13,109 bases of DNA from Bifidobacterium sp. (lineage in GTDB: Bacteria; Actinomycetota; Actinomycetes; Actinomycetales; Bifidobacteriaceae): assembly GCA_022739095.1 (NCBI GenBank), contig JAIJEI010000042.1, positions 1 through 13,109 on the forward strand, read 5' to 3'. The notes below the pieces were generated by a model. The model did not search any database and was not told where the DNA came from. It saw nothing but the letters and a program-made list of their open reading frames with translations. Shown piece after piece: positions 1 through 7,126 of the stretch (position 1 is the stretch's first letter; the number at the start of each line of letters is the position of its first letter). Position numbers and translations under genes: made by a program.

Positions 1-1094
1 GCTGTCGCGGCGAAGCCTTTGAGCACTTCAATCATCACGTCGCGATCTTCGACATCAATGTTGCGGGCCGCGGCGAGCATAATCGGCAGTGACTGTGTCA
101 AATGCGAAGCGAGGTCGCCGAATGTGTCGTATCCGCCAGCCTCGAAGATGGCAAACAGGTTTTCGATGAACTTGCGGCGATGCTCGTCGTCGTATTTTGC
201 CATCCATCCGTTGATCGTGCGTGCTAAGTATTGCGCGCTACTTGTCAGTCCATTAGCCTGTACGAATTGGCCATGATCGACTTGCCAGTGCAATGCGAAA
301 TGCTGCATGATGCTGGTTCCATCGCTGCTGACCACCGTATGGCCGTCTTCCACATGCTCACGAGTCTCAAACAGCATGCCGATAATCGACGAGCCCGGTA
401 CCGATTTATGGATCTTCGACGCAATGCGTACGTACCCGTCTTCATCGAAGAACGCCACATCGAATCCAGGTCCATCGTGCGAATATACGACCGCGATACG
501 TTCCTGAATCTCGCTAGGCACATTGGCCGCCGCATACACCGCCAGATTGCCGCCTTTGGAATGGCCGCCGACCATAATCGGCCCGGCCCAATGGCCAGCC
601 AGCTCGGTCAGATAACGCGCGGCGGCCTCCTGCGAGGCGACCGGGCGGCGGAACGCCATCATGAAGTCCTCTTTCCATCCGACGATTGAGCTGTCGGTAC
701 CACGGAAAGCCACATATAGTGTGCCGTCGCCCAGTTCGAAGATGCAGGCTGAAAACTGCTTGGTGGTTTCGGCGTCGAATTCGTCCACGTATGCGCCCAC
801 ACGCAGGTTCCTCCAGCGAGGACTCTCGCTCATCGCACGCTACAGATCGACATTCATCTGCGGCGACCACACCTTGCCGAACATGTCGTCATAGCACTCA
901 GCACGCAGCAAATCGTGAACCGGAACCGTGGAGATCATGCCATCGGCAGTCTCTGCATTCTCGTGGTAGCGCGGCACGTTATCCGGCATACGTGCGTAGG
1001 CCAACTGGGACAAAGCGAGGCTGTCCGCCTCGGTGAACGGCAGTTCGGCGAAAGTGTCGAAATGTTGCCGAATATCTTCGGTGATGTTCCCCAT
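1..1094 (-). pseudogene. Mbeg1-like (DUF2974) alpha/beta hydrolase, interrupted by an in-frame TAG; 3' end outside window
   Basis: The frame starts at ATG 1092-1094, preceded by a strong AAGGAAGG ribosome binding site. It encodes 84 residues, meets TAG at 840-842, then continues in the same frame without another stop to the left edge (364 codons in all). Translating by hand through the stop gives a coherent protein: SPRWRNLRVGAYVDEFDA, FRGTD, a nucleophile elbow GGHSKGGN with Ser179, and SHDGPGF. The serine elbow and the DGPGF stretch resemble the Mbeg1-like/DUF2974 family of predicted serine hydrolases; the physiological substrate is not known. There is no frameshift, only one sense-to-amber change, so the lesion is recent or an error. 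An ATG at 831-833 (MSESPRWRN) could restart translation but would lose the N-terminal 87 residues. No signal peptide is visible. Family call fairly sure; specific function unknown. Confidence 0.8.
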
Positions 1095-1113
1095 AACGGC
1101 CTTCCTTGTTCGA

Positions 1114-1142
1114 TGTATCCGAGCGAAACGAACCTACGGCAA
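1114..1142 (-). promoter_or_regulatory. Possible promoter of the hydrolase gene
   Basis: On the minus strand TTGCCG (1137-1142) and GATACA (1114-1119) are separated by exactly 17 bases and lie about 20-45 bases upstream of the hydrolase start. The -35 box matches four of six consensus positions and the -10 box only three. This is a plausible sigma-70-type promoter but a weak match, judged by eye only. Confidence 0.3.
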
Positions 1143-1196
1143 TTCTACGCCGCGCGGTTTTCACCACGGGCGAGTCGATTCCGAAGTTTAGAGCCC

Positions 1197-1401
1197 TATC
1201 TCGCTTTCAAGGGGCTGATTTGGTCTTCTAGAGACATCTATCTCCGTTTCAAGGGGCTGTTCATCCGTCATATCCCGAGTATGAGCGGCATCACACCAAC
1301 GTCATTCCGCCATTTTCATGCTTCTTCTACTTGGGCATCAGCCCCTCGAAACGGAAGTAGATCTCTGGAAACCACGACATCAGCCCCTCGAAACGGAGAT
1401 A
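1197..1401. repeat. Symmetric intergenic repeat element 1: four copies of a 22-bp motif, two direct and two inverted
   Basis: Copies lie at 1197-1218 and 1239-1260 on the plus strand and, inverted, at 1338-1359 and 1380-1401. The shared core is CTCCGTTTCRAGGGGCTGA; the copies differ at only a few positions (for example GC for CG in the first). The period is 42 bp in both arms, and the spacers also share an AGAGA tract. The arms face each other across 77 bp, so a transcript or extruded DNA could fold into a long imperfect hairpin. The element begins about 26 nt after the stop of the small gene ending at 1428 and lies upstream of the hydrolase gene. It fills most of the gene-free stretch 1095-1427. 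I do not recognise it as a named family. It could be a BIME/REP-like element, a small MITE or a folded 3' UTR. Confidence 0.8.
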
Positions 1402-1427
1402 GCATCAATTTAGGCCCGGATTGCCTG

Positions 1428-1616
1428 TTACAGCATCGGGTAATACTTGCCGTGATCGATTTTGGCGGCGATATCACGTAATTCGACAGCATCTCGGCGG
1501 TCTTCTTCATTACCTTGCGACAACTTGTTCGCTTTGCTGTCCAGATGATGCTCGATGCCGAAGTAACTGCATATCCCCTCGAGCGCAAACAGCCCTATAC
1601 CAACTAACCAGTTCAT
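1428..1616 (-). CDS. Possible small protein, 62 residues, unknown function
   Basis: ATG at 1614-1616 is preceded by AAGGAGCG at normal spacing, the main reason to accept this short frame. The product begins with a hydrophobic stretch of about 16 residues (WLVGIGLFALEGICSYFG), which could be a short membrane segment. A charged, probably helical tail follows (HHLDSKANKLSQGNEEDRRD) and the protein ends in KYYPML. I recognise no family. It lies just after the pyr operon terminator, so it probably has its own promoter, but I see no convincing one. The symmetric repeat element 1 begins 26 nt after its stop. A longer frame on the same strand (1316-1588) overlaps it in another register and lacks a comparable ribosome binding site. 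Confidence 0.5.
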   Translation of the reverse strand: MNWLVGIGLFALEGICSYFGIEHHLDSKANKLSQGNEEDRRDAVELRDIAAKIDHGKYYPML

Positions 1617-1675
1617 AGCACGCTCCTTGCCAAAGCTTTTGCCTTAATATGGTGCTGCCGTTCATGAATCGTAAT

Positions 1676-1703
1676 AAAAAAGCGAGCTCGCAAGCCCGCT
1701 TTT
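1676..1703 (-). terminator. Intrinsic terminator of the pyr operon
   Basis: In the minus-strand transcript an 11-bp stem (1693-1703 pairing with 1678-1688, one G-U pair) closes a four-base loop and runs into six U residues from 1681 to 1676. It starts 19 bases after the pyrE stop. The plus-strand hairpin is followed by TTTTGGTTTTA, so it may also work in the other direction. This is the clearest intrinsic terminator in the window. Confidence 0.88.
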
Positions 1704-1722
1704 GGTTTTAGATTGAAGACGA

Positions 1723-2418
1723 TCAGGCACCGTATTCCTCAAGGTAGGCGGCGGCGCGCTGCTGGATGTCATGGCTGAGCAGCGGGGTGCCGTCGGGATT
1801 CTTCATCTTGGCGGCGGCGTCGAAGATCTCACGTACGTTGGCGATGGCAAGCACCGGGAAACCGAACTCGGCTTCCACGGCCTTGACGGCGGACAGGTCG
1901 GAGTCCTTGGTCTTCTCCATGCGATCCACGGAAAGCACCAGACCCACGACTTCCACGTTCGCCTCGGCCTTGAGCTTGGGGATGACTTCGCGCACGGCGG
2001 TGCCGGCGGTCATCACGTCGTCCACGAGCAGCACCTTCATGCCGTCGGTCAGCGGGGTGCCGACCATCCAGCCGCCGTCGCCGTGGTCCTTCTTCTCCTT
2101 GCGGTCAAAGGTGTAGCCGACGGTCATGTTGTGGCCGGCGGTCAGTGCGATCGCGGTGGACACGGCCAGCGGAATGCCCTTGTAGGCGGGACCGAACACG
2201 GTGTCGATGTTGCACGGAATCGTGTTGTGCACGATGGCCTGGCTGATATTTTCGGCGTAGAACGCGCCGAGCGTGGCGATCTTCTTGCCGTCGTCGAAGG
2301 CGCCGGCGTTGATGAAGTACGGGCTCTTGCGGCCGGACTTCAGCGTGAAGTCGCCGAACTTCAGCGCGTTGGATTCCAACAGGAATTCAGTGAAGCGATG
2401 TGCGAGTGTTTCTGCCAT
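1723..2418 (-). CDS. pyrE: Orotate phosphoribosyltransferase
   Basis: Transfers a phosphoribosyl group from PRPP to orotate, giving OMP, the fifth step of de novo UMP synthesis; cytosolic, normally a dimer. The 231-residue length fits the family. The PRPP-binding loop VLLVDDVMTAGTA is at about residues 129-141. GPAYKG (76-81) and the Lys/Gly-rich mobile catalytic loop RKEKKDHGDGG (106-116) are also present. ATG at 2416-2418 follows the pyrD stop by eight bases, with AAGGAA close upstream and a GGAGG a little farther away. It is the last gene of the operon and is followed by an intrinsic terminator. The protein appears intact. Confidence 0.96.
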   Translation of the reverse strand: MAETLAHRFTEFLLESNALKFGDFTLKSGRKSPYFINAGAFDDGKKIATLGAFYAENISQAIVHNTIPCNIDTVFGPAYKGIPLAVSTAIALTAGHNMTVGYTFDRKEKKDHGDGGWMVGTPLTDGMKVLLVDDVMTAGTAVREVIPKLKAEANVEVVGLVLSVDRMEKTKDSDLSAVKAVEAEFGFPVLAIANVREIFDAAAKMKNPDGTPLLSHDIQQRAAAYLEEYGA

Positions 2419-2426
2419 GATGTTCC

Positions 2427-3398
2427 TTACCTCCAGGTCTGTCCTGTGGCCAGTTTAGCAGCGAGTTCGGGACGGCTGTCCAACAGGTCGTCGAGTTCGC
2501 GGGCGACGCGCAGCGGGGCCACCGGGTCGAAGAGCGCGGCCGCACCCACTTCGACGGCGTTCGCGCCGGCGTACAGGTATTCGAGCGCCTTCTCGCCGCT
2601 GTCGATGCCGCCGAGGCCAATGATCGGAATCTCCGGCAGTGCGGTGCGCACCCGGTAGACGGCTGCCAGGCCGACCGGCAGCACGGCCGGGCCGGATACG
2701 CCGCCGGTGACGTTGGCGATAATCGGCTGGCCGGTGCGAATGTTGATGCGCATGCCTTTGAGCGTGTTGATCATGCTCAACGCATCGGCGCCATGTTCCA
2801 CGGCCGCGCGCGCCGGTACGGTGATGTCGGTGACGTTCGGTGTAAGTTTGACGATCATCGGCTTGTCGGTCATCGGACGCAGCCGGTCCATGAGGTTGGC
2901 GAGGGCCACCGGGTCGGTGCCCACGCTCATGCCGCCGGCGGAGACGTTCGGGCAGCTGACGTTGATTTCCAGCATGTCTGCGTCAGAGTCTGCGAGCTTT
3001 TCCACGACCGCCGCGTAATCGTCGTCGCAATGTCCGGCGACATTGGAAATGACGAACGCGCCCGCGGCCTTGAGCTTGGGCAGGTCTTCTGCCAGATAGT
3101 GGTCGACGCCGGGGTTCTGCAGGCCCACGGCGTTGATGTTCGCGGCCGGCGATTCGGCGGTGCGCGGCGAGGGATTGCCTTCCCACGGCACGGGCGAGAC
3201 GCCCTTGGTGCATACGGCGCCGAGCTGGCTGACGTCATAGAACCAGCGGACGGCGGCGTACTGGAAAGTGCCGGAGGCGGTGCCGACCGGATTCTTCCAT
3301 TCCAGACCGGCCACCTTGGTGTGGTGCTTCCACACGTGGGGCTCGTACAGGTTGATGTGGTTGTCGCTGCCCTGCGCGGACTGGTTGTTTGCGCTCAT
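2427..3398 (-). CDS. pyrD: Dihydroorotate dehydrogenase, class 1B catalytic subunit
   Basis: Oxidises dihydroorotate to orotate using FMN. The 323-residue protein is of the soluble class 1 type. NPVGTASGTF (36-45) and KGVSP (65-69) frame the FMN and substrate site; NVSCPN carries the probable catalytic base Cys149. VKLTPN (183-188) and GLGGIDSG (261-268) are the other phosphate/flavin-binding segments. A catalytic cysteine rather than serine separates it from membrane class 2 enzymes. The adjacent pyrK indicates an NAD-linked 1B heterotetramer. I chose ATG 3396-3398 because GGGGGAG lies just upstream and only two bases separate it from the pyrK stop. The frame stays open farther upstream to about 3704, but that stretch overlaps pyrK and has no family similarity. 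Confidence 0.96.
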   Translation of the reverse strand: MSANNQSAQGSDNHINLYEPHVWKHHTKVAGLEWKNPVGTASGTFQYAAVRWFYDVSQLGAVCTKGVSPVPWEGNPSPRTAESPAANINAVGLQNPGVDHYLAEDLPKLKAAGAFVISNVAGHCDDDYAAVVEKLADSDADMLEINVSCPNVSAGGMSVGTDPVALANLMDRLRPMTDKPMIVKLTPNVTDITVPARAAVEHGADALSMINTLKGMRINIRTGQPIIANVTGGVSGPAVLPVGLAAVYRVRTALPEIPIIGLGGIDSGEKALEYLYAGANAVEVGAAALFDPVAPLRVARELDDLLDSRPELAAKLATGQTWR

Positions 3399-3400
3399 CG

Positions 3401-4225
3401 TCACTCCCCCCATCCGAGCTGTTCGCGAGTGAACACGGGTCCGTCGGAGCAGACCTTGAGTCGGCCGTCCACGGTGTCGATGGTGCACAGCACGCAGGTG
3501 CCGTAGCCGCAGCCCATGCGCTGTTCCATGCTCAGCTGCGCGGGGATGCCCCGTTCGGCGGCCCAGGCGGCCACGGCCTTCATCATCGGCAGCGGTCCGC
3601 AGGACAGGATGATCGGCTTGCGATCGTAGGCCTTCAGGTCGTCGCCTTGTTCCAGTTTGTTGAGCAGGTCGACCACGTTGCCTTCGGCGTCGTCGATGCT
3701 CCACGACCAGTCCGCGTACCGGGAGACGTATTCCTCGGCGAAGTGGTCGTTGCGGTAGCCGAATACGGCGGTAGCAAAGGAGGCGTCGTGTTCGGCGAGC
3801 TTTTGCGCGGCGTAGATTAGCGGGGGCACGCCGAGTCCGCCGCCGACGAGAATGTAGTTGGCGTCTTCCTTGAGGTTGAAGCCGCGGCCGAGCGGGCCGA
3901 GCACGTCGACGGTGTCGCCGGCCTGCAGCCCTGCCAACTGTTCGGTACCGTGGCCCACGACGGCGAAGATCACGCTGACTTCGTCGCCGTCGACTTCGCT
4001 GACGCCGAACGGACGCGGCATGAGCATGAAGTCGTCGTGCGTGAACAGGTTGACGAACTGGGCGGGCTTGGCGTGGGAGGCGATGAACGGGTCGCGGAAC
4101 GTCAGTCGCATCACGCGGTCGGTCAGTTCCGTAACCTGCGTGATTTCGACGTTGTGGCGCGGCGGGAAGAATCCGGCCGCAGTCGCCTCCGCGACCACAT
4201 CATGGGTGGGGGTGAAAGATGTCAT
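3401..4225 (-). CDS. pyrK: Dihydroorotate dehydrogenase electron transfer subunit
   Basis: This flavin and iron-sulfur subunit passes electrons from the PyrD FMN to NAD+ in class 1B dihydroorotate dehydrogenase. The 274-residue protein shows the expected order. A ferredoxin-reductase-like FAD domain comes first, with RPFGVSEV at about 71-78 and PLGRGFNL at 111-118. An NAD-binding GGGLGVPP follows at 128-135. The C-terminal 2Fe-2S site is formed by Cys239, Cys244, Cys247 and Cys259 (spacing CX4CX2CX11C). ATG at 4223-4225 lies 17 bases after the pyrF stop, with an AGGAA-type ribosome binding site. The TGA is two bases before pyrD, so the two subunits are tightly coupled, as their 1:1 complex would require. 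All key residues are present. Confidence 0.95.
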   Translation of the reverse strand: MTSFTPTHDVVAEATAAGFFPPRHNVEITQVTELTDRVMRLTFRDPFIASHAKPAQFVNLFTHDDFMLMPRPFGVSEVDGDEVSVIFAVVGHGTEQLAGLQAGDTVDVLGPLGRGFNLKEDANYILVGGGLGVPPLIYAAQKLAEHDASFATAVFGYRNDHFAEEYVSRYADWSWSIDDAEGNVVDLLNKLEQGDDLKAYDRKPIILSCGPLPMMKAVAAWAAERGIPAQLSMEQRMGCGYGTCVLCTIDTVDGRLKVCSDGPVFTREQLGWGE

Positions 4226-4242
4226 TTCATTCCTACTGTCTA

Positions 4243-5196
4243 TTACCTATATACGGCAACCCGCAGATTATCGCGCATGTCGAGCGCCGCCTGGCGCGCG
4301 CTGCTCGCCACAAGGTCCAGCGCCTCGTCGGCGGTCATGGATTCGGAGTACTTGCCGCTCTTCTTCCATGCGCCGATGATGCCGCGCGACGAGTTGACGA
4401 TGGCACCGCTGCCCTGCTTGTCGAACATGCCGGCCACATCTGCAGCCGTGCCGCCCTGCGCGCCGTAGCCAGGCACGAGGAAGAACGTGTGCGGCATGCG
4501 TTCGCGCAGCGCCTTGCCTTCCTCGGGGTGGGTGGCGCCGACCACCGCACCCACGCGGGAGTAGCCATGGCTGCCGATGGTCTCGGCGCCCCAGCCTTCC
4601 ACGAGGTCGGCCACGTGTTCGTAGACCTTCGTGCCGTCGGCCAGGTCGAGCATCTGCAGTTCGCTGGAGGACGGGTTGGAGGTGCGTACAAGCACGAAGA
4701 TGTCCTTGTCGGCTTCGGCGGCGGCCTCGACGAACGGGGTAATGCCGTCGGTGCCGAGATACGGGTTGACGGTCACCGCATCCTCATGCCACGGGTCGAA
4801 GTCGCCCACGCCGTTCAGGTGATGGGCGTAGGCTGCCGCGGTGGAGCCGATGTCACCACGCTTGATGTCGCCGAGCACGTAGAGGCCCTGCTGGGCCGCG
4901 TATTCGCAGGTCATCGTGTAGATGTCCACGCCGGCGGGGCCGAGCGCCTCGTACATGGCAATCTGCGGTTTGACGGCAGGTACGATGTCGGCGATGGCGT
5001 CGATGATCGTGCGGTTGTATTCGAAGTAGGCGACGGCCAGCTGCGCGGATTCGACTTCCTCCGGGGATTCGACCGAGTCACGCACCTCGTCGGCAAAGCT
5101 CGCCACGACCTGCGGCGGCACCAGCGCCTCAGTGGGGTCAAGGCCCACGACGCTAGGGTTCTGAGTGTTGTCAATCGCTTCGATCAGGCGATCCAT
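4243..5196 (-). CDS. pyrF: Orotidine 5'-phosphate decarboxylase, PyrF type 2
   Basis: Decarboxylates OMP to UMP, the last step of de novo pyrimidine synthesis. At 317 residues it belongs to the longer type 2 subfamily, which is common in Actinobacteria, not the roughly 230-residue type 1. The active-site signature GDIKRGDIGST is at about 109-119, with Lys112 as the expected catalytic lysine beside Asp110 and Asp115. VGLDP near residue 17 and the phosphate-binding VNSSRGI near 276 agree with this. ATG at 5194-5196 follows the pyrC stop by 17 bases with a strong AAGGAGC ribosome binding site, so it can initiate independently. The TAA is 17 bases from pyrK. Confidence 0.95.
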   Translation of the reverse strand: MDRLIEAIDNTQNPSVVGLDPTEALVPPQVVASFADEVRDSVESPEEVESAQLAVAYFEYNRTIIDAIADIVPAVKPQIAMYEALGPAGVDIYTMTCEYAAQQGLYVLGDIKRGDIGSTAAAYAHHLNGVGDFDPWHEDAVTVNPYLGTDGITPFVEAAAEADKDIFVLVRTSNPSSSELQMLDLADGTKVYEHVADLVEGWGAETIGSHGYSRVGAVVGATHPEEGKALRERMPHTFFLVPGYGAQGGTAADVAGMFDKQGSGAIVNSSRGIIGAWKKSGKYSESMTADEALDLVASSARQAALDMRDNLRVAVYR

Positions 5197-5213
5197 GCTG
5201 CTCCTTGTGTTAT

Positions 5214-6710
5214 CTACAGACGGCTGAACATCAGCTGGGAGCCGATGATTGTGGCGAGGGGGCGTCCGGTGACCTGCCAGCCGCCGAACGGGGTGTTACG
5301 AGCCTTGGAGTGGAACTGTTCGGGGTCCACGGTCCATTCCTCAGCGGTGTTGAGCACCACGAGGTCGACATTGTCAGCGTCATCCACGCGGCTCAGGTCG
5401 AGCAGTCGGTTGACGCCATCACGCTGCGGCTGAGCGTCGCTCTCCCCCGCAATCACGCCATCCGGATCATCCCCGGTGGGCGCGGGTTCGGCGTAGTCCT
5501 CGACCAGCGCGGCCACGTCGGTTGGCACATGCCCCATGAGTTCGGCAGGTCCCACGGACATGAGCTCGATCAGACGCTCATCGGAAATGAAGCCGCCGTC
5601 GACGAGCACCTTGTGGCACACGCCGTACGCGCATTCCAGTCCGATGATGCCGTTGGGCGCCTCAAGGAAGCCGAGTTCCTTCTCTGCCAACGTGTGCGGC
5701 GCATGGTCGGTGGCCAGCAGATCCACGGTGCCGTCGGCGATGGCCGCGATGGTGGCTTTGCGGTCCGCTTCGGAGCGCAGCGGCGGATTCATCTTGGCGA
5801 GCGTGCCGTACTTGAGCAGCGCCTTGTCGCTCAACGCCAGATAGTGCGGCGCGGTCTCGCAGGTAATCGGCAGTCCTTTGGCCTTGGCCTTGCGAATCGC
5901 CTCGAACGAGATGGCCGTGCTCACATGCTGGAAGTGTACGTGGACACCAGTGCGGCGGGCCGCTTCGATATCGCGGGCCACGATCTTGAGCTCGGTGTCT
6001 TCCGGAATGCCGGGCACGCCAAGCTCGCGGGAAACGGGGCCTTCGTTCACGGCACCCGTATCGTGATGCTCGCAGTGCTCGATCAGGTATAGGTCGGAGG
6101 CCTTGACGTTCTCCAGCACCTGGTCCAGGATCTCCGGTGTCACGGCGGAACCATCGTCGCTGATCGCGGTGATGTGGTGCGTGAGCATGGCCGGCGTCTT
6201 GGCGTCATCCTGGAATCCGGGCACATATTTCAGCCAGTCGGCAACGTCGCTCGCCTCATGACCGACGCGATCCTTGGACGCGCACACGCACAGGTCGTAA
6301 CGAACCGGCAGCTTCACGTCGTGGGCGGTGTCGTACTGCTGCAGGAAGTCGATGACATTGTCGAATCCGGCATCCAGGACCTCTTTCGCACCGGTCGCCT
6401 CTGGATCGGCCACGGTCTGACCGTCCAGTGCCGGCAGTGTGTTCGGCATGATGAGCACGTTCGTGTATCCGCCGGATGCGGACGCGCGGCAGCCGGAGAC
6501 CATAGATTCCTTGTAGGTCTGGCCGGGGTCGCGGAAGTGGACGTGCGGGTCCTCGAAGCCGGGGGCCACGGTCAGACCGGTGGCGTCGATGTCGGCGCCG
6601 TCAGCCACGGCGGAGGTGTCGGCAAAGTAGGCGGCAGCGGTTCCGGGCACCACGAGGTCGATGACCTCGCCGGTGTTCCAGACCTTGATATTGCGTAGGG
6701 TGATGCTCAC
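5214..6710 (-). CDS. pyrC: Dihydroorotase with an acidic insertion
   Basis: Cyclises carbamoyl aspartate to dihydroorotate in the third step of the pathway; a zinc amidohydrolase. The metal-binding HVHFRDPG is at 56-63, further metal and substrate histidines are in EHCEHHD (211-217) and HVHFQH (257-262), and the catalytic aspartate is in ATDHAPHT (Asp335). It starts at GTG 6708-6710, overlapping the pyrI stop by four bases (GTGA), the usual sign of translational coupling. The 498 residues exceed the roughly 425 usual for class I enzymes. Much of the excess is a Pro/Gly/Asp-rich, apparently unstructured stretch at about 403-435, just before the final beta segment. Catalytic residues are intact, so I expect an active enzyme. 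Confidence 0.95.
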   Translation of the reverse strand: MSITLRNIKVWNTGEVIDLVVPGTAAAYFADTSAVADGADIDATGLTVAPGFEDPHVHFRDPGQTYKESMVSGCRASASGGYTNVLIMPNTLPALDGQTVADPEATGAKEVLDAGFDNVIDFLQQYDTAHDVKLPVRYDLCVCASKDRVGHEASDVADWLKYVPGFQDDAKTPAMLTHHITAISDDGSAVTPEILDQVLENVKASDLYLIEHCEHHDTGAVNEGPVSRELGVPGIPEDTELKIVARDIEAARRTGVHVHFQHVSTAISFEAIRKAKAKGLPITCETAPHYLALSDKALLKYGTLAKMNPPLRSEADRKATIAAIADGTVDLLATDHAPHTLAEKELGFLEAPNGIIGLECAYGVCHKVLVDGGFISDERLIELMSVGPAELMGHVPTDVAALVEDYAEPAPTGDDPDGVIAGESDAQPQRDGVNRLLDLSRVDDADNVDLVVLNTAEEWTVDPEQFHSKARNTPFGGWQVTGRPLATIIGSQLMFSRL

Positions 6711-7126
6711 AGTTTGGCTTCCTCGTCGCAGTAGTCGCAGCGGTATTCGAGCCGTTCGGAGTGCACGAGGTGGAACATCTGCTTGATGCCGGGCTCGGTG
6801 GTGGTCACGCAGCGCGGGTTCACGCAGGAGATCACGCCGACGATGTGCTCGGGCAGGTTCGGCTGCTTCTTTTCGACGATCTTGCCGCCGCGCACCACGT
6901 CCACGGTGGCCTGGCGGGCCACGAAGCCGAGCACGTCGAGGTCGATGTCCTTGTCATCCTCGATTTTGATGATGTCCTTGGAGCCGTAACGCTTGGAGTT
7001 AGCGTTCATGATGAGCGCCAACTTGGTTTTGGCCGGGTCGATTTTCAGGTATTCGAGAACCTTCAGCGAGGTTCCTGCAGGCACATGGTCGATGATGATG
7101 CCGTTTTGAATGCTGGTGACTTCCAT
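6707..7126 (-). CDS. pyrI: Aspartate carbamoyltransferase regulatory chain
   Basis: This regulatory subunit binds nucleotides and assembles with PyrB trimers, allowing allosteric feedback on the first committed step. It has 139 residues. The N-terminal nucleotide-binding domain keeps the Asp-His pair (residues 13-14, as in IIDHVPAGT), GSKDIIKIED with lysines 50 and 54, and KKQPNLPE at 86-93. The C-terminal zinc domain has Cys101, Cys106, Cys130 and Cys133 (CVNPRC and CDYC), the four ligands needed to contact PyrB. The ATG shares one base with the pyrB TGA, and its own stop overlaps the pyrC start. Conservation of both sites suggests a functional feedback-regulated enzyme; whether CTP, UTP or ATP is the effector cannot be read from the sequence. 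Confidence 0.95.
   Translation of the reverse strand: MEVTSIQNGIIIDHVPAGTSLKVLEYLKIDPAKTKLALIMNANSKRYGSKDIIKIEDDKDIDLDVLGFVARQATVDVVRGGKIVEKKQPNLPEHIVGVISCVNPRCVTTTEPGIKQMFHLVHSERLEYRCDYCDEEAKL

Noticed and set aside
1197..1401. CRISPR array interpretation of the repeat elements
   Set aside because: There are only two copies per orientation, the second pair is inverted, the spacers resemble each other in element 1, and no cas gene is near. Element 2 repeats are too short and close.
915..1481. 188-codon plus-strand frame spanning repeat element 1
   Set aside because: It starts inside the hydrolase gene on the other strand and runs through the repeats and the small gene. No ribosome binding site or family similarity supports it.
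3399..3704. N-terminal extension of pyrD to about 3704
   Set aside because: The added residues are Arg/Gln/Gly-rich, overlap pyrK entirely and match no PyrD domain. ATG 3398 has the ribosome binding site.
4219..5433. 404-codon open frame on the plus strand opposite pyrF
   Set aside because: It mirrors pyrF codon usage, crosses gene junctions and lacks recognisable domains. The same holds for plus-strand frames opposite pyrE, pyrD, pyrC and pyrB.
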